Below the pieces are notes generated by a model that ran no database searches, had not been told where the DNA came from, and saw nothing but the letters and a program-made list of their open reading frames with translations. The translations under genes were made by a program, and so were the position numbers. 10,596 nucleotides of DNA, taken from positions 1-10,596 of the forward strand of contig JAQUZA010000083.1 in assembly GCA_028691595.1 (NCBI GenBank), written 5' to 3'. This document shows, one piece after another, positions 6,783 through 10,596 of this stretch (position 1 is its first letter; each line of letters starts with the position of its first letter). Source of the DNA: Candidatus Rifleibacteriota bacterium (lineage in GTDB: Bacteria > Muiribacteriota > Ozemobacteria > Ozemobacterales > Ozemobacteraceae).

Positions 6783-8908
6783 AAAATATTTACGTTTCGC
6801 TGCGTTTCAAGGTGATCGCTCTTCTTTTTATCCTGATTTCGAGCCTGGCGCTGGTAATCAACGAAAGTTCCACCGCGTTGATTCATGAGAAAACCCGCGA
6901 AATTTTCCGGCAACGGCTTGATCTGCTGCGCGAATCAATCAAATCATACTGGGAATCAGAAAAAAACATGTTGTTGAACAACGCCATGTTGTATGCCGAA
7001 TCTGAAAAAATCATGAATTACTCAAGTTATGGCCTCAATAATCTTTTACAGAGAGAAATCGAGCGCCTGATCGCCAAAACAGGGTTTTCTGATCTTAAGA
7101 TAACTTTGAGTAACGGTACCTTGATCTCAAGCACAACAAAAGATAACCAGAAAGGCCCCGCCCTCGATTTAAGTGATTCGAATCTGAATCTCTCAAAAAT
7201 CGAAGTTCAGAACACCAGTGAAGGACTTTTCCTGAATGCTGAAGTTCCGGTTCATAAGCTTGGCGACTTTATTGGTAGACTGTCACTGCGGCGCCGGCTC
7301 GATGATAACCGCATGAAAAGAACAGCCAGAAACCTTCAGGCAGAAACGGCCGTTGCGGTTAAAGAATCGCTGGTTGCCTCTTCACTCGCTGATTCGTATC
7401 GCCACGAGCTCGCTAAAGAGCATCTGCGCAACAATCTGCGCAAGGAAGATGTATTCAACATCAAATTTGGCAACAGTACCTGGTCTGTAGGCCGGGTAAA
7501 TATTGCCAAAACCGTCGAGGGTGACCAGGTTACGGTGTATCTTACAATTTCACAGGAAAAAATGTTGTCGCTCATTGAAGATGCCCGGATGCGGAATCTT
7601 AACGTTACGGGCTGGGTGCTGGTAATTGCACTTTTTATCTCAATTGTCTTTTCCGAAAAGGTTCTGCTGTCGAGAATCCGACAATTACGCGACGGTGCCA
7701 ACATTATTGCCGAAGGAAACCTTGGCTTTCAGATCACCTCGATGCACGGAGACGAACTTGGCAATCTGGCAAGGTCGTTCAATCGCATGGCTGCAAGCCT
7801 AAAGGTTAACCGCGACCATGTTCAGCACTACGTCGAACACATAGAAAAGCTGGCAAACTACATTCAGAATATTCTCGGCAGTCTTAAAACTAGTGTCATC
7901 ACCTGGAACCTTTCCGGGCACATAGAGACTGCAAATCAGGCGGCACTACATGAATTCAGCGAAATTTTTCCGACCCTTGAAGGCCTGTCGCTTAAAAGTT
8001 TTCTGGCAAAAATCCCCAAATCGTCACGGCACCAGATAATTAGCGGCTGGCGACATGCCAGCGATTCAGCCGACCGCCAGTTTGAAATGGAAATCGACAG
8101 CGGCAGCAATGCCGGCAAAAAAGTTCTACAGGGAAGTTTTTCGCCGCTGCTCGATAACGAACGTAACCCTTATGGCCTTATTTTGACCTTGAATAATATC
8201 ACTCAACGCAAAATCATCGAGCAGCAGTTGTATCATGCCGACAAACTCAGTTCAATAGGTCAGCTGGCGGCCAGTGTCGCTCATGAAATAAAGAATCCTC
8301 TGGCTTCAATCAAAACTCTCGGCCAGCTCCTGCAGGAAGAAACCCAGCAAGGCGATTCAAGACGAGAGTATATAGATGTCATCGTCAGTGAAGTCAACCG
8401 GTTAAATTCTGTTGTAGAGCAGCTTCTCAAATACGCCAAACCCGAAGGCTCGAGCTTTCGTGAACTCGAATTTTCAGAAATCATCAAACCGGTTATCTCT
8501 CTGGTTCATCATGAGTCTGAACGCCATAAAATCAGCCTGAAGACCGAATATCCAGAGGGCCTTAAAGTATTCGTTGACTCTGAAAAGCTCAAACAGGTAT
8601 TCTTGAACCTGATCTTCAATGCCGTTCAGGCAATGGGCGATGGTGGTCAGATCATGATCCGTGCCTTCAAAGAGCCGGACAGCCCCTGGGTAACTTTTGA
8701 AGTTCAAGATAACGGAGCCGGAATGCCCCGGGAAACAGTTGCCAGGGTATTCGAACCCTTTTTTACCACCAGACAGCGCGGAACAGGCCTTGGTCTGGCA
8801 ATCGTAAAAAAAATAGTGGATCTGCACGGTGGGAAAATTGAGGTTAGCAGCGAACCCGGTAAGGGCACCAATTTTAGAATTTATCTGCCGGAAAAACAGG
8901 AAGGATGA
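6779..8908 (+). CDS. Membrane sensor histidine kinase (periplasmic sensor, HAMP, PAS, HisKA, HATPase)
   Basis: The 709-residue protein starts at GTG 6779, sharing GTGA with the previous stop. Transmembrane helices lie at about 10-28 and 278-296. Between them is a periplasmic region of about 250 residues, possibly a Cache-type sensor, though I cannot confirm the fold. A HAMP linker (about 296-345) and a PAS-like domain (about 360-478) follow. The HisKA dimerisation helix carries the phosphoacceptor His502 in HEIKNP, the NtrB/AtoS-like form. The ATP-binding domain shows the N box (Asn614 in NLIFNA), Asp644 in DNGAGMP, FEPFFTT and GTGLGLAI at 668-675. All required residues are intact, so it should be an active kinase. 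The regulator gene begins six bases after its stop, making this a classic kinase-regulator pair. The long periplasmic part suggests sensing of an external cue, perhaps via the protein encoded just before it. Confidence 0.95.
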   Translation: MKNIYVSLRFKVIALLFILISSLALVINESSTALIHEKTREIFRQRLDLLRESIKSYWESEKNMLLNNAMLYAESEKIMNYSSYGLNNLLQREIERLIAKTGFSDLKITLSNGTLISSTTKDNQKGPALDLSDSNLNLSKIEVQNTSEGLFLNAEVPVHKLGDFIGRLSLRRRLDDNRMKRTARNLQAETAVAVKESLVASSLADSYRHELAKEHLRNNLRKEDVFNIKFGNSTWSVGRVNIAKTVEGDQVTVYLTISQEKMLSLIEDARMRNLNVTGWVLVIALFISIVFSEKVLLSRIRQLRDGANIIAEGNLGFQITSMHGDELGNLARSFNRMAASLKVNRDHVQHYVEHIEKLANYIQNILGSLKTSVITWNLSGHIETANQAALHEFSEIFPTLEGLSLKSFLAKIPKSSRHQIISGWRHASDSADRQFEMEIDSGSNAGKKVLQGSFSPLLDNERNPYGLILTLNNITQRKIIEQQLYHADKLSSIGQLAASVAHEIKNPLASIKTLGQLLQEETQQGDSRREYIDVIVSEVNRLNSVVEQLLKYAKPEGSSFRELEFSEIIKPVISLVHHESERHKISLKTEYPEGLKVFVDSEKLKQVFLNLIFNAVQAMGDGGQIMIRAFKEPDSPWVTFEVQDNGAGMPRETVARVFEPFFTTRQRGTGLGLAIVKKIVDLHGGKIEVSSEPGKGTNFRIYLPEKQEG

Positions 8909-8914
8909 GATCAG

Positions 8915-10309
8915 ATGCTTTTCAAAACTCAAAATGTGCTGGTTGTCGATGACGAAAAATCTATCCTGTTCAGTCTTAAAGCGGCTCTGACCAAAGAAGG
9001 TTACAGTGTCAGAACTGCCGAAAACCCTCAAGAGGCTCTCAGATTCATCGAACCAGGCGCTTTTCAGGTTATTATTTCTGACTATAATATGCCCGGAATG
9101 ACGGGCATGGAATTTCTTGCCCAGATCAAACAGATCGATCCTGAAGTGGTGTTCATTCTGATGACCGCCTATGGCTCAGAAAAGCTGGCAATTGAAGCCA
9201 TGAAACAGGGTGCCTATGATTATTTTTCCAAACCTTTCGATATCGAAGAAATGCGCATCATCGTTGCCAAAGCGTGCGAAAGATTCACTCTCGCCTACGA
9301 AAAGAAAAGCCTCGAAGAGCGTTTTCTCGTTGAGCCCGAATCTGACCGTTTTATCGGTGATTCGGCAGCAATCCGCATGGTTAAGGAAAAGATCGAACAG
9401 GTCGCCAAAAGCGATATTACCGTATTGATTCAGGGTGAATCAGGAACCGGTAAAGAACTGGTCGCCCAGGCGATACAGCGCCAGAGTAACAGGGCCACCG
9501 GCCCGTTCGTGACATTGAACTGCGCCGCGCTGCCCGAAAACCTTATCGAAAGCGAACTTTTTGGCTACGAAAAAGGTGCCTTTACCGGAGCCGCAGCCAG
9601 AAAACGCGGCAAATTCGAGATAGCCAACGGCGGCACCATTTTTCTCGATGAAATAGGCGACATGGCCCTGAACACTCAGGCAAAAGTACTGCGTGTGATT
9701 CAGGAACGTGAAGTTGAGCGCCTGGGAGGCTCAAGGCCCCTGAAAGTAGATGTTCGCATAATTGCCGCCACTCACAAAGATCTCAAGGAACTGATCGATA
9801 AAAGGGAATTTCGCGAAGACCTCTTTTATCGCATCAATGTCGTCAACATTCAGCTTGCCCCACTGCGTGAGCGCCAGGAAGACATTCAAATGCTGGTAGA
9901 GCACTTTGTTAAGATCGCCGCCTCCAAGGCTGGTCGAGAAATTAAAGGTGTGACACCGAAAGCCATGACCGCGCTCAAAAATTTCAAATGGCCCGGTAAT
10001 GTCAGACAGTTGCAGAACATTATCGAAGGCGCTGCGGTTTTTATCAGAAGCAATGTGATCGATATCGAAAACCTCCCCGAAGAAATACGCCTCGGTTTTG
10101 CGCCCGAACCCACCACCTGCATGTTTGACTGGATCGCTGAACAGATACAGCAGGGCCGCACCCTCGACGATATGGTTGCCCAGATCGAAAAAGAAATGAT
10201 CAGTCGCACCCTGCGCGATGTGGAAGGAAACCAGTCGAAAGCCGCACAGATATTGGGTATCAAGCGTGGGACTCTGCAGTATAAGATTAAGGCATACGAC
10301 CTCGGGTAA
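8915..10309 (+). CDS. NtrC-family sigma-54-dependent response regulator
   Basis: The 464-residue protein starts at ATG 8915, with the purine-rich GGAAGGA at 8899-8905, nine bases upstream. The receiver domain (about 7-120) has the acidic pair Asp12-Asp13, phosphoacceptor Asp56, Thr84 and Lys106. The AAA+ ATPase domain (about 148-390) carries Walker A GESGTGKE at 174-181, the sigma-54 contact loop GAFTGA at 221-226 and Walker B FLDE at 243-246. A Fis-type helix-turn-helix (about 428-462) ends the protein. The expected role is to activate RNA polymerase with sigma-54 after phosphorylation by the kinase encoded directly upstream. The length is normal for NtrC/AtoC/ZraR-type regulators and nothing is missing. 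I found no convincing -24/-12 promoter in the two intergenic stretches here, so its targets probably lie elsewhere. I give no gene symbol because the signal is unknown. Confidence 0.97.
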   Translation: MLFKTQNVLVVDDEKSILFSLKAALTKEGYSVRTAENPQEALRFIEPGAFQVIISDYNMPGMTGMEFLAQIKQIDPEVVFILMTAYGSEKLAIEAMKQGAYDYFSKPFDIEEMRIIVAKACERFTLAYEKKSLEERFLVEPESDRFIGDSAAIRMVKEKIEQVAKSDITVLIQGESGTGKELVAQAIQRQSNRATGPFVTLNCAALPENLIESELFGYEKGAFTGAAARKRGKFEIANGGTIFLDEIGDMALNTQAKVLRVIQEREVERLGGSRPLKVDVRIIAATHKDLKELIDKREFREDLFYRINVVNIQLAPLRERQEDIQMLVEHFVKIAASKAGREIKGVTPKAMTALKNFKWPGNVRQLQNIIEGAAVFIRSNVIDIENLPEEIRLGFAPEPTTCMFDWIAEQIQQGRTLDDMVAQIEKEMISRTLRDVEGNQSKAAQILGIKRGTLQYKIKAYDLG

Positions 10310-10316
10310 GTATAAA

Positions 10317-10403
10317 CACGGATGAACACAGGCAGAATAGGGTTAACTCCAGGGAAACAGCCGAAAGACAAAGACTGCCACGGATGAACACCGATGGACA
10401 CGG
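10317..10403. repeat. Degenerate cacggatgaa-type 10-base tandem repeat remnants
   Basis: The 13-base word cacggatgaacac occurs at 10317-10329 and 10379-10391. The second copy continues to 10403 as two and a half units of a 10-base period (cacggatgaa, caccgatgga, cacgg). About 50 bases of unrelated sequence lie between the two copies. Similar arrays occur scattered in many bacterial genomes and have no agreed function. Confidence 0.75.
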
Positions 10404-10420
10404 GAAATATGTATAAAAAG

Positions 10421-10436
10421 CATTGGTGCACCAGTG
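10421..10436. repeat. 16-base near-perfect dyad
   Basis: The central ten bases TGGTGCACCA (10424-10433) are a perfect palindrome, and two more outer pairs match with one mismatch between (10423/10434). It has no loop, so it looks more like a protein-binding dyad than an RNA hairpin. No known operator is recognised. Confidence 0.4.
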
Positions 10437-10537
10437 TTTTGTCGAATTTGAACAACTTAAGAAAAAATTTTGAACAACAGCGGGCCATTTTTTAAAACTG
10501 AATATCAGAGCATTAACAAGTGCGTATTAAAGAATAA

Positions 10538-10556
10538 TGACCGCCTTTAACGGTCA
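10538..10556. other. Hairpin with a mutually exclusive alternative stem
   Basis: TGACCG (10538-10543), a seven-base loop and CGGTCA (10551-10556) form a six-base-pair stem. The loop contains CTTTAA (10545-10550), which can instead pair with TTAAAG at 10527-10532, so the two stems exclude each other. On the plus strand no T-run follows. On the minus strand the stem is followed by TTATTCTTT, making a weak terminator in that direction possible. Confidence 0.4.
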
Positions 10557-10574
10557 GAATCGGGAAAAGTATAA

Positions 10575-10596
10575 ATGCCACTGCTGATCAAAGAAG
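10575..10596 (+). CDS. Possible start of a new gene running off the window
   Basis: ATG at 10575 opens a frame reading Met-Pro-Leu-Leu-Ile-Lys-Glu that is still open at the window end. GGGA at 10562-10565 lies nine bases upstream. Seven codons are too few to identify a product, and the call rests mainly on the ribosome-site-like sequence and the preceding intergenic gap. Confidence 0.35.

Larger units (their letters stand above)
10310..10574. other. Non-coding stretch after the regulator gene
   Basis: About 265 bases without a supported gene. It holds degenerate 10-base repeats (10317-10403), a near-perfect 16-base dyad (10421-10436), a 10-base direct repeat of tttgaacaac (10447-10456 and 10469-10478) and a hairpin at 10538-10556. 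A 28-codon open frame at 10409-10495 has no family resemblance and I do not call it a gene. I see no GC-rich hairpin with a T-run on the plus strand that would be a standard terminator for the upstream operon. Confidence 0.6.

Noticed and set aside
9886..10488. 200-codon minus-strand frame spanning the end of the regulator gene and the repeats
   Set aside because: It is antisense to the Fis-type DNA-binding end of the regulator, and the rest is translated repeat sequence.
10409..10495. 28-codon plus-strand frame in the intergenic stretch
   Set aside because: No ribosome site of note, AT-rich composition, and overlap with a direct repeat. Nothing supports translation.

Overview
The window looks like a chromosomal segment of a diderm (Gram-negative-type), free-living bacterium of moderate GC content. 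It contains exported envelope proteins, type IV pilin-like proteins, a class III nucleotide cyclase and an NtrC-type sigma-54 activator. The mix of many pilin-like minor proteins, GAF-cyclases and remnants of a 'cacggatgaacac' repeat reminds me of uncultured lineages such as Riflebacteria, but that is a recollection of style, not something the sequence proves. I see no rRNA, tRNA, insertion sequence, CRISPR array or prophage.

Region 1 (1-4651, plus strand) is a tightly packed operon. It begins with the 3' part of a large, probably surface-exposed protein with Ig-like features. Three small proteins with type IV prepilin-like N-termini follow (PilV/GspI-like, PilX/GspK-like, PilW/GspJ-like), each start overlapping the preceding gene. 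The last gene is a membrane-anchored GAF plus class III adenylate cyclase, starting two bases after the third pilin. The simplest reading is a pilus or pseudopilus tip complex with a candidate adhesin, co-expressed with a cAMP-producing sensor.

Region 2 (4654-5673, minus strand) is a secreted NodB-type polysaccharide deacetylase. It converges on the cyclase with a two-base gap. It is divergent from region 3, and the 107-base gap 5674-5780 must hold the 5' signals of both transcription units.

Region 3 (5781-10309, plus strand) is a three-gene signalling unit: an exported protein resembling a shortened ABC-type solute-binding protein, a membrane sensor histidine kinase (periplasmic domain, HAMP, PAS, HisKA, HATPase) whose GTG start overlaps the previous stop, and an NtrC-type response regulator (REC, AAA+ with GAFTGA, Fis-type HTH). 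I infer that the binding protein presents a ligand to the kinase, which then drives sigma-54 transcription of unknown targets.

Region 4 (10310-10574) is non-coding. It holds degenerate copies of a 10-base repeat, a 16-base near-perfect dyad and a hairpin with a competing stem. A possible new coding region begins at 10575 and runs off the window. Nothing here is clearly a wholly new system. The most unusual arrangements are the pilin-tip/cyclase operon and the binding protein-kinase-regulator unit.
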